Assembly (NCBI RefSeq): GCF_019468565.1
Contig: NZ_CP080521.1
Coordinates: 8,866,001 to 8,930,000, forward strand
Direction: 5' to 3'
From: Pseudonocardia sp. DSM 110487
GTDB lineage: Bacteria > Actinomycetota > Actinomycetes > Mycobacteriales > Pseudonocardiaceae
Length of the DNA: 64,000 nucleotides
The notes under the pieces were generated by a model. It was not told the DNA's origin. It saw only the letters and a program-made list of their open reading frames with translations, and made no database searches. Shown piece after piece: positions 53,795-63,044 of the stretch. The translations under genes were made by a program, and so were the position numbers. The stretch's first letter is position 1. Each line of letters starts with the position of its first letter.

Positions 53795-54523
53795 GTGAGG
53801 ATCGCGCTGTTCCTGACGTGTCTGGGGGACGCGCTGTACCCCGAGGTCGGCCGGGCCACCGTCGCGCTGCTGGAGCGGCTGGGACACGAGGTCGTGTTCC
53901 CCGCCGACCAGACATGCTGCGGCCAGATGCACGTCAACACGGGGTACCAGCGCGAGGCGGTGCCGCTGGTGCGCCACCACGTGGCGACGTTCGAGCCGTA
54001 CGACGTGATCGTGGCGCCGTCCGGGTCGTGCGTGGGCTGCGTGCGCCACCAGCACGCGATGGTCGCGCGCGGCGCGCAGGACGACCGGCTCGCCGAGCGC
54101 GCCGAGGCCGTGGCCGCCCGCACCTACGAGCTGTCCGAGCTGCTGGTGGACGTCCTCGGCGTCGAGGACGTCGGCGCCTACTACCCGCACCGGGTCACCT
54201 ACCACCCCACGTGCCACTCGCTGCGGATGCTGCGGGTGGCCGACAAGCCGCTGCGGCTGCTGCGCCACGTGCGCGGCATGACGCTGCTCGAGCTGCCAGA
54301 GGCCGACCAGTGCTGCGGCTTCGGCGGCACGTTCGCGCTGAAGAACGCCGACACGTCCACCGCGATGCTGGCCGACAAGATGCGCAACGTCCTGTCCACC
54401 GGCGCGGAGGTCGCCACGGCGGGCGACGCGTCGTGCCTCATGCACATCGGCGGCGGCCTGTCCCGGCTGCGCAGCGGCACCCGAACCATCCACCTGGCCG
54501 AGATACTGGCGAGCACCTCATGA
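53795..54523 (+). CDS. lutA: lactate utilization protein A (LutA, Fe-S subunit)
   Basis: 242 residues. Contains two CCG domains: QTCCGQMHVNTGYQREA and QCCGFGGTFALKNADTSTAM, plus CHSLRMLRVADKP. With LutB and LutC it oxidises L-lactate to pyruvate. The GTG start is preceded by TAGGGT at a 6-base distance (53783-53788), so it is leaderless. The end overlaps the lutB start (ATGA). Confidence 0.93.
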   Translation: MRIALFLTCLGDALYPEVGRATVALLERLGHEVVFPADQTCCGQMHVNTGYQREAVPLVRHHVATFEPYDVIVAPSGSCVGCVRHQHAMVARGAQDDRLAERAEAVAARTYELSELLVDVLGVEDVGAYYPHRVTYHPTCHSLRMLRVADKPLRLLRHVRGMTLLELPEADQCCGFGGTFALKNADTSTAMLADKMRNVLSTGAEVATAGDASCLMHIGGGLSRLRSGTRTIHLAEILASTS

Positions 54524-55986
54524 CGACCTTCCTCGGGATCCCCGCCCCACGCGGCGTCGGGCACTTGCGCGGCGAGCAGTCCTTCCCCGACGCCGCCCGC
54601 GGTGCCCTCGCCGACTCCCAGCTGCGACGCAACCTCGGCCACGCCACCCGCACCATCCGCAACAAACGCCTGAGCGTCGTCGGCGAGCTGGACGACTGGG
54701 AGCAGCTGCGGCTGGCCGGCGAGGCGCTCAAGACCGCCGCGATGGCGCGGCTGGACGAGCACCTGGAGCGCCTCGAACGCGAGGTCACCGCACGCGGCGG
54801 CACGGTGCACTGGGCCCGCGACGCGAACGAGGCGAACGCGATCGTCACCGGACTGGTCCGCGACACCGGGACGTCCGAGGTCGTCAAGGTCAAGTCGATG
54901 GCCACCCAGGAGATCGGCCTCAACGAGGCGCTCGAGGCCGCCGGGATCGAGGCGCACGAGACCGACCTCGCGGAGCTGATCGTCCAGCTGGGCGGTGACC
55001 TGCCCAGCCACATCCTGGTGCCGGCCATCCACCGCAACCGCGCCGAGATCCGCGAGATCTTCCTGCGTGAGATGCGAGGAGTCGACCCGGAGCTGACGGC
55101 CGAGCCACGCAGGCTCGCCATGGCCGCCCGCGCCCACCTGCGGGAACGCTTCCTGCGGGCGAAGGTCGCGATCTCCGGGGCCAACTTCGGTGTGGCCGAC
55201 ACCGGCACCCTGCTGGTCGTCGAGTCCGAGGGCAACGGGCGGATGTGCCTGACGCTGCCGGAGACGCTGATCACCGTCATGGGGATCGAGAAGGTCGTGC
55301 CGACCTGGCAGGACCTGGAGGTCTTCCTGCAGCTGCTGCCCCGCTCGTCGACGGGTGAACGGATGAACCCGTACACGTCCGCGTGGACCGGCGTGACGGA
55401 CGGCGACGGGCCGCAGGCGTTCCACCTCGTGCTGCTCGACAACGGGCGCACCGCGGCGCTCGGCGACGAGCTGGGCCGCACCGCCTTGCACTGCATCAAG
55501 TGCTCGGCGTGCCTCAACGTCTGCCCGGTCTACGAGCGCACCGGCGGGCACGCGTACGGATCGGTCTACCCCGGGCCGATCGGCGCGGTGCTCTCGCCGC
55601 AGCTCACGGGAGTGGAGGACAACGCGTCGCTGCCGTACGCCTCCAGCCTGTGCGGGGCCTGCTTCGACGCGTGCCCCGTCCGGATCGATATCCCGTCGTT
55701 GCTGGTGAAGCTGCGGGCCCGGCACGTCGACGAGCAGCGGAAGCGCCCGGTGCCGAGCGCGGAGGCAATCGCGATGGCGGCGGCGTCCTGGGTGATGTCA
55801 TCGCCGCGCCGCTTCGCGGCCGCCGAGAAGGGGTCGCGGGCGGGCCGGCTGCTGGGCAGGCGCGCAGGCCGGATCCGCACGCTGCCGCCGCCGCTGTCGG
55901 CCTGGACGGCCAGCCGCGACGCCCCGCGCCCGCCTGCCGAGACGTTCCGCGAGTGGTGGGCGCGCGAGCGCGGAGCACAGCAGTGA
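54520..55986 (+). CDS. lutB: lactate utilization protein B (LutB, iron-sulfur oxidoreductase)
   Basis: 488 residues. N-terminal LUD domain (VVKVKSMATQEIGLNEALE, VAISGANFGVADTGTLL), then two [4Fe-4S] motifs CIKCSACLNVCPVYERTGG and CGACFDACPVRIDIP. It transfers electrons from lactate oxidation. The ATG at 54520 overlaps the lutA stop, and its stop overlaps the lutC start. Confidence 0.95.
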   Translation: MTTFLGIPAPRGVGHLRGEQSFPDAARGALADSQLRRNLGHATRTIRNKRLSVVGELDDWEQLRLAGEALKTAAMARLDEHLERLEREVTARGGTVHWARDANEANAIVTGLVRDTGTSEVVKVKSMATQEIGLNEALEAAGIEAHETDLAELIVQLGGDLPSHILVPAIHRNRAEIREIFLREMRGVDPELTAEPRRLAMAARAHLRERFLRAKVAISGANFGVADTGTLLVVESEGNGRMCLTLPETLITVMGIEKVVPTWQDLEVFLQLLPRSSTGERMNPYTSAWTGVTDGDGPQAFHLVLLDNGRTAALGDELGRTALHCIKCSACLNVCPVYERTGGHAYGSVYPGPIGAVLSPQLTGVEDNASLPYASSLCGACFDACPVRIDIPSLLVKLRARHVDEQRKRPVPSAEAIAMAAASWVMSSPRRFAAAEKGSRAGRLLGRRAGRIRTLPPPLSAWTASRDAPRPPAETFREWWARERGAQQ

Positions 55987-56612
55987 CCGCCCGGGAGGAG
56001 GTGCTCGGCCGCATCCGCGCCGCCAACGCCGCGGCCGGGCACCCGGCGCCGCCGACCGTGCCGCGCGACTACCACCGCACCGGCGCCCACCCGGCTGGTG
56101 CCATCGAGCTGCTCGAGCTGTTCCGCGACCGGCTGGTCGACTACAAGGCGACGGTGCTGGACACCCCGGCGGACGGCGTCGCGGAGGCGGTCCGGATCGC
56201 GCTGGCCGACACCACGGGGCGGGTGGTCGTGCCGCCCGGCCTGCCGGACGGCTGGTGGCCCGACGGGCTCGCGGCGACCCGTGTCACGGACGATGGGCTC
56301 TCCCCCGCCGACCTGGACACCACTGCCGCCGTGCTCACCGGTTGCGCCGCCGCCTGCGCCACCACCGGGACGATCGCCCTCGACGGCTCTCCCGACCAGG
56401 GCAGGCGCGCGATCACGCTGGTGCCCGACGTGCACGTCTGCGTCGTGCGCGCCGAGCAGGTCGTGCATACCGTGCCCGAGATGCTCGCCGCCCTCGAGCC
56501 GACCCGGCCGATCACGTTCGTCAGCGGCCCGTCGGCAACGAGCGACATCGAGCTGGAGCGCGTGGAGGGCGTTCACGGCCCCCGCACGCTGATCGTGGTG
56601 CTGGCGGGCTGA
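55983..56612 (+). CDS. lutC: lactate utilization protein C (LutC)
   Basis: 209 residues, LUD domain with AEAVRIALADTTGRVVVPPG, TGCAAACATTGTIALDGSP and FVSGPSATSDIELERVEGVHGP. Completes the LutABC L-lactate dehydrogenase complex. Start GTG at 55983 overlaps the lutB stop. Confidence 0.93.
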   Translation: MTAREEVLGRIRAANAAAGHPAPPTVPRDYHRTGAHPAGAIELLELFRDRLVDYKATVLDTPADGVAEAVRIALADTTGRVVVPPGLPDGWWPDGLAATRVTDDGLSPADLDTTAAVLTGCAAACATTGTIALDGSPDQGRRAITLVPDVHVCVVRAEQVVHTVPEMLAALEPTRPITFVSGPSATSDIELERVEGVHGPRTLIVVLAG

Positions 56613-56630
56613 CGCACGAAGCGCCGTGCG
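56613..56630 (+). terminator. weak hairpin after lutC
   Basis: CGCACG-AAGCGC-CGTGCG, 6-base perfect arms, directly past the lutC stop. It lies between convergent genes. No T-run. Confidence 0.35.
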
Positions 56631-56673
56631 CCGGAACGTGTCGAGAACCCCTACCGACGTCGCCTCCGGGCCC

Positions 56674-57171
56674 TCAATTCGGGGCCGCGGCCTTGTCGCC
56701 GTCCGGAGCGATGGCGAACCACTTCCCCTCCGCGCCGTGCCCGTGTGTGGCTCCGGGGGTATCGCCTTCGTGGCGGTAGACGGGCCAGCCGCCGATCGTC
56801 AGCTGCGCCTGACCGTCCGGGCGCTGGACGGCACCGATCGCCTTCTCGGCGAGGCCCTCGATCGTGATCGGGTCGGCGGCGAGCACGGGATCCCAGGTCG
56901 CGGTGCAGGGACCGGCGCACGTGGCCGCGGGCGGCTGGGCGCTGTCCCCGTCGAACCTGTACAGGGTGAACCCGAATCCGTCGACGACCACCGTGCCGAG
57001 CGTGGCCGTGCTGTTCGCGCTCACGATCGTCCCGGGCGGGCGCTCGAGCTCGGTGACCGGCGCTGCCGGGACCTGTGGGGCGATGACGGGGATCTCGGTG
57101 CCGCTGCTGCAGGCGGAGAGGGCGACCGCGGCGATCGCGACGAGGGCAGCCAGCGCAGGGGTGCGGGACAT
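56674..57171 (-). CDS. secreted-repeat lipoprotein (COG4315-like)
   Basis: 165 residues with a lipoprotein signal LVAIAAVALSACSSG. The mature part carries the Y-x4-D repeat GFTLYRFDGDSA, CAGPCTATWDPVL and GGWPVYRHEGDTPG, found in the COG4315 family of envelope lipoproteins. The function is unknown; the cysteine pair may form a disulfide. Convergent with lutC. Confidence 0.82.
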   Translation of the reverse strand: MSRTPALAALVAIAAVALSACSSGTEIPVIAPQVPAAPVTELERPPGTIVSANSTATLGTVVVDGFGFTLYRFDGDSAQPPAATCAGPCTATWDPVLAADPITIEGLAEKAIGAVQRPDGQAQLTIGGWPVYRHEGDTPGATHGHGAEGKWFAIAPDGDKAAAPN

Positions 57172-57300
57172 GCGAAACCTCCGAGTCGGGGTGACCGGCC
57201 TTCGACCGACACACGGCTGCGTGGCGGCGGCCGTCTCGGCACCCGAGCCCGGCGCGCGACGACATGGCCGGTGCCGTCGACGAGCGGCGGCGCGTCCCGC

Positions 57301-58584
57301 TCAGCCGAGCAGGTGGTCGCGCAGCAACGACTCCGCGGCCTCCGTGCGGCCGCGGGCGGCGAGCAGCCCCGCGGGCACCACCGCGAAGTCGGAGTCGACG
57401 ACGACCGGCGCGGCCGCGAGCACAGGGGCGAGCACGGGGTCGGTACGCAGGGTGGCCACCACGGCCGCGAGGCCGCCCGCCAGGTTCCGCTGGCGGAACA
57501 CGCCACCCGCGAGCACGACGAGCCCGACGTCGCGCCCCGCGTCGGAGTGCACGCGCAGGTGTCTGCGGACCGCCACCACGGCGGCCAGCGCGGCGATCCG
57601 GCGATCCTCGGCGGCGCTTCCCCGGTCGCGCGGGACGTAGCCGGTCTCGCTGGCCATCCGGGCAACCGTGGGGCCGAGCAGGTCGGCCTCCACCGGGTCG
57701 ACGATGCCCTCGCTCTGGCTCTCCACGAGCACCCCGCCCGCGGCCGCGCGCACGCCGAGGTCACCCTCGACGGTGCGGACCGGCTCGGCCCGGTCGGCGG
57801 AGTGGACATCGGTCGTCGCGCAGCCGACGTCGACGACGAGCACCCGGGCGTCGCAGATCGCGGCGAGCCGGGTGGCCGCATGGCCGACGGCCTCCGGCGT
57901 GACCACCCGCACGAGCCTGCGGAACCGGGGCGCGACGGCCGGACCGCGGCCGCCGATCGCGTGGCGCCGGTACAGGTCCGCTAGCGCGGCACGCGCGGGA
58001 CCGGGCACCACCTCGCCGCGGCGGGGAAGCACGTTGTCGCACGCCACCACGCTGCGGCCGGTGGCACGCAGAAGGGCGAGCGCGTCGTCGCGCGCCACGG
58101 AGTTGCCGGCGAGCACGATCGGATGGCGGATCCTGGCCCTGGCCAAACGGCTGGCATTGTGCAGCAGGCCGGCCGGGTCGTCGCCGTCGGCACCGCCCAC
58201 GAGCAGCACGACGCCGGGCCGGGCACTGCGCAGCAGCCGGACGTCCGGCGGTTCCAGCGGCCCGGCGTGCACGTGGACGACGTGCGCCCCCGCCGACACG
58301 GCGACCCGGTGCCCCGCCTCCACCGCCGACAGCCGGTCGGACCCCACCACGGCCATGCGCAGCCCGCCACCCGCCGACGAACAGGCCAGCAGCTCGGGCT
58401 CCGCACCGCGGCCTGCCGCCGACACCGCCCGCACCGCGGCGTCCATGCCCGCGAGGACGTCGCCCGTGGTGGTCGGGTGCTCCGCGAAACCGGCGAGGGA
58501 TCCGTCGGCGTGCACCAGCACCGCCTTGGTCCACGTCGACCCCACGTCGAGGCAGACCGATGCGGCCTGGTCGGGGGGCGTCAC
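57301..58584 (-). CDS. MutL/GlmL-family ATPase (glutamate mutase-associated type)
   Basis: 427 residues from the GTG at 58584. An ASKHA-fold ATPase: phosphate 1 CLDVGSTWTKAVLV, adenosine-type segment VVDVGCATTDVH, and VLLVGGADGDDPAGLLHN. This is the glutamate-mutase-adjacent MutL/GlmL family, thought to reactivate or chaperone B12-dependent mutases. No mutase subunit lies beside it, so its partner is unknown. The start GTG fits well. It is divergent from the acyl-CoA synthetase gene. Confidence 0.84.
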   Translation of the reverse strand: MTPPDQAASVCLDVGSTWTKAVLVHADGSLAGFAEHPTTTGDVLAGMDAAVRAVSAAGRGAEPELLACSSAGGGLRMAVVGSDRLSAVEAGHRVAVSAGAHVVHVHAGPLEPPDVRLLRSARPGVVLLVGGADGDDPAGLLHNASRLARARIRHPIVLAGNSVARDDALALLRATGRSVVACDNVLPRRGEVVPGPARAALADLYRRHAIGGRGPAVAPRFRRLVRVVTPEAVGHAATRLAAICDARVLVVDVGCATTDVHSADRAEPVRTVEGDLGVRAAAGGVLVESQSEGIVDPVEADLLGPTVARMASETGYVPRDRGSAAEDRRIAALAAVVAVRRHLRVHSDAGRDVGLVVLAGGVFRQRNLAGGLAAVVATLRTDPVLAPVLAAAPVVVDSDFAVVPAGLLAARGRTEAAESLLRDHLLG

Positions 58585-58701
58585 GGCGCACGAGCCTAAC
58601 CGCTGGTGAGCCGGATGGCGCTGGATGACGCCAATGGTGAAGCCACTCGTCGGGAGGTAACTTTCGGTGACGCACACCACAGCCGTCCCAGGAGGCCCCC
58701 G

Positions 58702-60363
58702 ATGCTCGGTCTTATGCAGGATCGGCCGCTCGCCCTGCCGCACGTCTTCCACCGGGCCGAGGAGTACTTCGGGCACAAGACGATCGTCACCGCCGACGCC
58801 ACCGGCGAGACCCGCACCACCGTGGCCGAGTGGGCGCGGCGCGTGCGGCGGCTGGCCACCGTGCTCGACACGCTCGACCTCAGCGCCGACGGGCGGGTCG
58901 GCACGTTCTGCTGGAACACGGCCCGCCACCTGGAGCTGTACCTGGCCGTCCCGTGCACCGGGCGGGTGCTGCACACGCTGAACCTCCGGCTCTTCCCCGA
59001 GCAGCTCGTCTACGTCGCGAACCACGCAGAGGACGAGGTGGTGTTCGTCGACCGCTCGTTGCTGCCGCTGTTCTGGCCGCTGGTCGACAAGCTCGAGAGC
59101 GTGCGGCACGTCGTCGTGCTCGACGACGGCGCCGACGTCGAGATCCCCGTCGACCCGCGGGTGCACGACTACGAGGAGCTGCTCGCCGCGGCCGCCCCGT
59201 TCGAGGGCCGGTTCGAGATCGCGGACGAGAACACCGCCGCAGCAATGTGCTACACGTCCGGCACCACCGGCAACCCCAAGGGCGTGGTCTACAGCCACCG
59301 CTCCAGCGTGCTGCACTCCTTGATCACGCTGATCGCCGACGGCGCGGCACTCTCCGAGCGCGACGTGCTGCTCCCGGTGGTCCCGATGTTCCACGCCAAC
59401 GCGTGGGGCCTGCCCTACGGAGCGCTGCTGGCCGGCTCGGACCTGGTGCTCCCCGGCCCGAACATGACTCCGCAGGCGATCGCCGGCCTGCTGGAGAGGC
59501 ACCGGGTCACCGTCACCGGCGGAGTGCCGACCATCTGGATGGGGATGCAGCCGCTGCTCGCCCAGCACGACCTGAGCGCGCTCCGGACGATCCTGTGCGG
59601 CGGGTCGGCCGTGCCCAAGGCACTCTCGGAGGCCTACCGGGAGGCGCTCGGCGTGCCGATCCTGCATGCGTGGGGCATGACCGAGACCAGCCCGGTCGCC
59701 ACCATGTGCACGCTGCGCACCCAGCACGCGTCGCTCACCGAGGACGAGCGCGCCGACGTCCGCGCGCGGCAGGGCCAGGCCGTACCGTTCGTCGACATCC
59801 GGTTGGTCGACCCGGCCACGGGCGAGCCGCAGCCGTGGGACGACGTCGCCACCGGCGAGATCCAGGCCGCCGGGCCGTGGATCGCCGCCGAGTACTACCG
59901 CGGCGAGGGCGGAGGGGCCCAGTTCACCGACGACGGCTGGTTGCGCACCGGCGACGTCGCGGCAGTCGACCGGTACGGTTTCCTCCGGATCGTGGACCGC
60001 ACCAAGGACCTCATCAAGTCCGGCGGGGAGTGGATCGGCTCCGTCGAACTGGAGAACGAGATCATGGCGCATCCGAAGGTCGCCGAGGCCGCCGTGATCG
60101 CCATCCCACACCCGAAATGGGTCGAGCGGCCGCTCGCGTGCGTCGTCGTCAAGCCCGGGGAGACGCTCACCGCGGAGGAGGTCATCGCCCACCTCGAACC
60201 CCGCGTGGCGAAGTGGTGGCTCCCCGATGCGGTGGAGTTCATCGATGAGGTGCCCAAGACCAGCGTGGGGAAGTTCTCCAAGAAGACGCTTCGTGAGAAG
60301 TTCGGTGGCTACCAGGTAGCCGCGCCCGCAGCGCCCAGCACGACCGACGACGGCAGGACATGA
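58702..60363 (+). CDS. acyl-CoA synthetase (fatty-acyl AMP-forming ligase)
   Basis: 553 residues from the ATG at 58702, with AGGAGG 6 bases upstream; an earlier start at 58606 lacks one. The ATP loop is CYTSGTTGNPKGVVYSH, then GVPTIWMG, WGMTETSPV, DDGWLRTGDVAAVD and the C-terminal lysine in VGKFSKKTLREKF. The medium-to-long chain acyl-CoA (FadD) profile fits best. The stop overlaps the isomerase start (ATGA). Confidence 0.93.
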   Translation: MLGLMQDRPLALPHVFHRAEEYFGHKTIVTADATGETRTTVAEWARRVRRLATVLDTLDLSADGRVGTFCWNTARHLELYLAVPCTGRVLHTLNLRLFPEQLVYVANHAEDEVVFVDRSLLPLFWPLVDKLESVRHVVVLDDGADVEIPVDPRVHDYEELLAAAAPFEGRFEIADENTAAAMCYTSGTTGNPKGVVYSHRSSVLHSLITLIADGAALSERDVLLPVVPMFHANAWGLPYGALLAGSDLVLPGPNMTPQAIAGLLERHRVTVTGGVPTIWMGMQPLLAQHDLSALRTILCGGSAVPKALSEAYREALGVPILHAWGMTETSPVATMCTLRTQHASLTEDERADVRARQGQAVPFVDIRLVDPATGEPQPWDDVATGEIQAAGPWIAAEYYRGEGGGAQFTDDGWLRTGDVAAVDRYGFLRIVDRTKDLIKSGGEWIGSVELENEIMAHPKVAEAAVIAIPHPKWVERPLACVVVKPGETLTAEEVIAHLEPRVAKWWLPDAVEFIDEVPKTSVGKFSKKTLREKFGGYQVAAPAAPSTTDDGRT

Positions 60364-61166
60364 CGACCGCACGACTCGTTCCAACCCGCACGCCGACCAC
60401 CCACTCGAACGGGGGCCTGCCACCGACACTGAGCGGAGCTCCGCGGAGCGATCAGACGACGCTGAGCAGTGTTTCGCGCAGCGATCCGGCGCGAACGAAA
60501 CCGATACCGAGCCCGGAGCTCACCGCGCTGCGGATCGCCTATTCCGACATCTCGACGATCGCCTCGTCGCTGGAGGAGGAGGATTCCTGGCTGCCCACCC
60601 GCTGCCTGGGGTGGACCGTGCGCGACCTGCTCGTGCACCTGCTCAGCGACGTCCAGCGGGCGCTGGTGGCGCTGGCCACCCCGGCCGCGGGGCCGGCCGA
60701 CCGCGACGCCGTGACGTGGTGGACGGCGGACGAGCCGACCGACGACCCCGGATTCCGCGAGCTGCGCAACCTGCGCACGATCGCCGGGGCGTGGGAGCTC
60801 GAGGACCTCGTGCGGACCCTCATGGAGACCACGCGCGCCGTCATCGCGCTCGCCGGGCGCACGCCGCCCGAGGCGCTGGTCGCGACGCGCGGGCACGTCC
60901 TGCAGGCCGTGGACCTCGTCACGACGCTCGCGGTGAAGACGGCGGTCCACCACCTCGATCTCGTGATGGAGCTGCGCCGCCCGGGGCCCCGCCCAGAGCC
61001 GCTCGCGCTGGTTCGCTGCACGCTGGACGCACTGATGGGCCACCCGGCGCCCGCCGACTGGCCCGACGAGCGCTGGGCGTTGCTCGGGACCGGCCGCGTC
61101 CCACCAGGCGGCGGCGAAAGGCGGGCGCTGGGCGCAGCTGCGGCACGCCTCCCCCTGCTCTGTTGA
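60360..61166 (+). CDS. mycothiol-dependent maleylpyruvate isomerase-type protein (DinB-like)
   Basis: 268 residues. The core from about residue 55 has the four-helix MDMPI_N domain: SWLPTRCLGWTVRDLLVHLLSDVQRAL, with the metal-binding His in LLVHLL and the KTAVHHLDLVMEL motif. The family uses mycothiol or a metal for isomerisation or detoxification. About 50 unstructured N-terminal residues are unusual; the true start may be downstream, although the ATGA overlap with the acyl-CoA synthetase gene supports the given one. Confidence 0.78.
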   Translation: MTTARLVPTRTPTTHSNGGLPPTLSGAPRSDQTTLSSVSRSDPARTKPIPSPELTALRIAYSDISTIASSLEEEDSWLPTRCLGWTVRDLLVHLLSDVQRALVALATPAAGPADRDAVTWWTADEPTDDPGFRELRNLRTIAGAWELEDLVRTLMETTRAVIALAGRTPPEALVATRGHVLQAVDLVTTLAVKTAVHHLDLVMELRRPGPRPEPLALVRCTLDALMGHPAPADWPDERWALLGTGRVPPGGGERRALGAAAARLPLLC

Positions 61167-61215
61167 GCACGTGCCGTGGAAGTGCCGTGGAGGACTGCCC
61201 CCGTAGCCTGCCCGT

Positions 61216-61833
61216 GTGGGGGACGTCGTGGAGATCGCCGCGCTTGCCGAGCGGGTACGCGCGGCGCCACCACGGTGCGGCACGACCAGGCTGGTCTGCA
61301 TCGACGGCCCGTCCGGCTCCGGCAAGACCACGCTGGCCGCCCGGCTCGCCACGGCACTGGGCGAGCCGCCGGTGCTGCACATGGACGACATCTACCCCGG
61401 CTGGGACGGCCTGGCCGCCTCCGTCCCGCTGCTGTACGAGCAGGTCGTGGCGCCGCTGGCGGAGGGCAGGCCGGCCTGCTACCGCCGTTACGACTGGCAC
61501 CGCGGCGAGTTCGCCGAGGCGCACGACCTCGGGTTACCGGAGCTGCTCGTCGTCGAGGGCGCGGGGTGCGGGGCGCGGGTCATCGCGGAGCGGACCGTGC
61601 TCATGGTCTGGATAGAGGCGCCGCGCGACGAGCGGTTCCGCCGCGGGATCGCGCGCGACGGCGAGACCTACCGCCCGCACTGGGAACGCTGGGCCCGCCA
61701 GGAGGCGGTCCACTTCGCGGCCGAGGGGACGGCGCGCCGGGCCGACATCCGGGTGGACGGCGCGCCGTCCGCGCGCCACGACCCGGCCCGGGAGCTGGTC
61801 CTGTTGCCCGGGCAGCCGGCACTGCGCGCCTGA
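61216..61833 (+). CDS. P-loop kinase (uridine kinase-like)
   Basis: 205 residues. Walker A GPSGSGKTT at 31-39, then HMDDIYPGWDGL, which resembles the uridine-kinase or (d)CMP kinase substrate segment, and YRRYDWHRGEFAE. An NMP- or nucleoside-kinase role is likely; the substrate is unknown. TAGCCT 6 bases before the GTG start fits a leaderless transcript. Confidence 0.82.
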   Translation: MGDVVEIAALAERVRAAPPRCGTTRLVCIDGPSGSGKTTLAARLATALGEPPVLHMDDIYPGWDGLAASVPLLYEQVVAPLAEGRPACYRRYDWHRGEFAEAHDLGLPELLVVEGAGCGARVIAERTVLMVWIEAPRDERFRRGIARDGETYRPHWERWARQEAVHFAAEGTARRADIRVDGAPSARHDPARELVLLPGQPALRA

Positions 61834-61835
61834 CC

Positions 61836-61905
61836 CCGGCGAGTGCGGCATCCCGCCCAGCGGGTTGGGGATCCGTGCACGGTGCGCGTTCGCACGACTC
61901 GCCGG
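61836..61905. terminator. convergent-gene hairpin region
   Basis: CCGGCGAGT (61836-61844) and ACTCGCCGG (61897-61905) enclose a small inner hairpin (GTGCG-CGTT-CGCAC). It lies between the convergent kinase and AHSA1 genes and may terminate both. Confidence 0.45.
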
Positions 61906-61913
61906 TGCGGGGT

Positions 61914-62696
61914 TCAGCGGCCCGTCGGGACCGCTTCCAGACGGTCCAGCAGCCGCGCGATCCGTTCCCGGTCGGCCGCGAGCGCGGCCCGCGGGTCGCC
62001 CCCGGTGCCGGTGTGGGTGAGCACCAGCCGGGCGCCGTGCCCGGTGCCGGCCACGAGCTCCCAGCGAACCCGGCCGCCCTCGTCCGCGTCGTGTTCCAGG
62101 GTGTGCTCGTGCGCAGGGGCTCCCGGCGGGGCGAGCTCGGTGAGCGCGCCCCACACCCCGTCGGCCGGGCGGGTGAGCTGGCGCTCGTACCGGACCCGCC
62201 AGCCGTCGGCGCCCGTCTCGACGGTGCCGGCGTCCAGCCCGAACTGCTCGACGAACCGCTCGTGCAGCGCGATGTCGTCCACACCGGGATCGGTGCCGGG
62301 CCGGCCGTCGAGCGCGAGGTCGAGGGCGGCGATGCAGGTGTGCCAGCCGGCTCCGTAGCTCGCCGCGCCGGCACGGTCGTCGAACGTGTGCAGCAGGACG
62401 AGCCGGGTGCCCTCACCGTCCGGGTACAGCTCCCAGCGCAGGTGGTCCGCACCCCAGGTGTAGGCGATCAGCCGCGGCGGGTCGAGGTCGGTGATGGTTC
62501 CCGTCTCGCCCTCACCGTCGAGCTCGAAGGTGAGGGCACCGCCCGCCCGCAGGTCGAGCGCGACGCTCCCGGGAAACCAGTCGGCGAGCCGCTCCGGCTC
62601 GGTCATCGCCTTCCACACCTTCTCCTGCGGGTGCTTCAGCCTCCGCTCCATCCGCAGCACCGAACGGCCGTCCCGCGCCTGCAGGCTTTCGGTCAT
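61914..62696 (-). CDS. tandem AHSA1/SRPBCC-domain protein
   Basis: 260 residues comprising two START-like domains: residues 10-140 (LKHPQEKVWKAMTEPERLADWFPG, LIAYTWGADHLRWELYP) and 160-255 (ERQLTRPADGVWGALTELAPPG). Such proteins bind hydrophobic ligands and commonly form pairs with ArsR regulators. The start overlaps the arsR stop (ATGA), so they form one operon. Confidence 0.87.
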   Translation of the reverse strand: MTESLQARDGRSVLRMERRLKHPQEKVWKAMTEPERLADWFPGSVALDLRAGGALTFELDGEGETGTITDLDPPRLIAYTWGADHLRWELYPDGEGTRLVLLHTFDDRAGAASYGAGWHTCIAALDLALDGRPGTDPGVDDIALHERFVEQFGLDAGTVETGADGWRVRYERQLTRPADGVWGALTELAPPGAPAHEHTLEHDADEGGRVRWELVAGTGHGARLVLTHTGTGGDPRAALAADRERIARLLDRLEAVPTGR

Positions 62697-63001
62697 GTCT
62701 CCTCCGTGTCGGCATCGAGGTGCCGCTCGAGGGCGTCGAACCGGTCGGCCCACATCCAGCGGTAGGGCGCGAGCCACTCGTCGACCTCGGCTAGGGGCGC
62801 CGGGTCGAGCTCGTACCACCGCCGCTGCGCGTCGGCCCGCACCTTCACCAGCCCGGCCTCGCGCAGCACCCGCAGGTGCTTGGACGTGCCCGGCTGGCTG
62901 AGGCCGAGCTCCGCGGTGAGCTCCCCGACCAACCGCGGGCGTTCCCGCAGCAGGTCGAGGATCCGGCGGCGGACCGGCTCGGCGAGCACCTCGAACGTCA
63001 C
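62693..63001 (-). CDS. ArsR-family regulator
   Basis: 102 residues. The winged helix reads LTAELGLSQPGTSKHLRVLREAGLVKVRADAQRRWYEL. There are no cysteine metal ligands, so it belongs to the SRPBCC-associated ArsR group, which responds to unknown small molecules. TATGTT stands 6 bases before the GTG start, with the operator palindrome overlapping the promoter spacer. Confidence 0.89.
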   Translation of the reverse strand: MTFEVLAEPVRRRILDLLRERPRLVGELTAELGLSQPGTSKHLRVLREAGLVKVRADAQRRWYELDPAPLAEVDEWLAPYRWMWADRFDALERHLDADTEET

Positions 63002-63010
63002 GAGCCGAAC

Positions 63011-63026
63011 ATACCAAGTAAGGTAT
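63011..63026 (-). promoter_or_regulatory. palindromic operator of the ArsR/AHSA1 operon
   Basis: ATACC-AAGTAA-GGTAT. On the minus strand TTGCGG, a 17-base spacer containing the palindrome, then TATGTT (63012-63007) form a promoter that would make a leaderless arsR mRNA. The ArsR protein can therefore block RNA polymerase. Confidence 0.6.
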
Positions 63027-63044
63027 ATAGCCGCAAGAGAATGC

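Noticed and set aside
53795..56612. LutABC plus the hydroxyacid dehydrogenase at 34771 as one lactate pathway operon
   Set aside because: They are 19 kb apart with separate promoters; any metabolic link is only by function.
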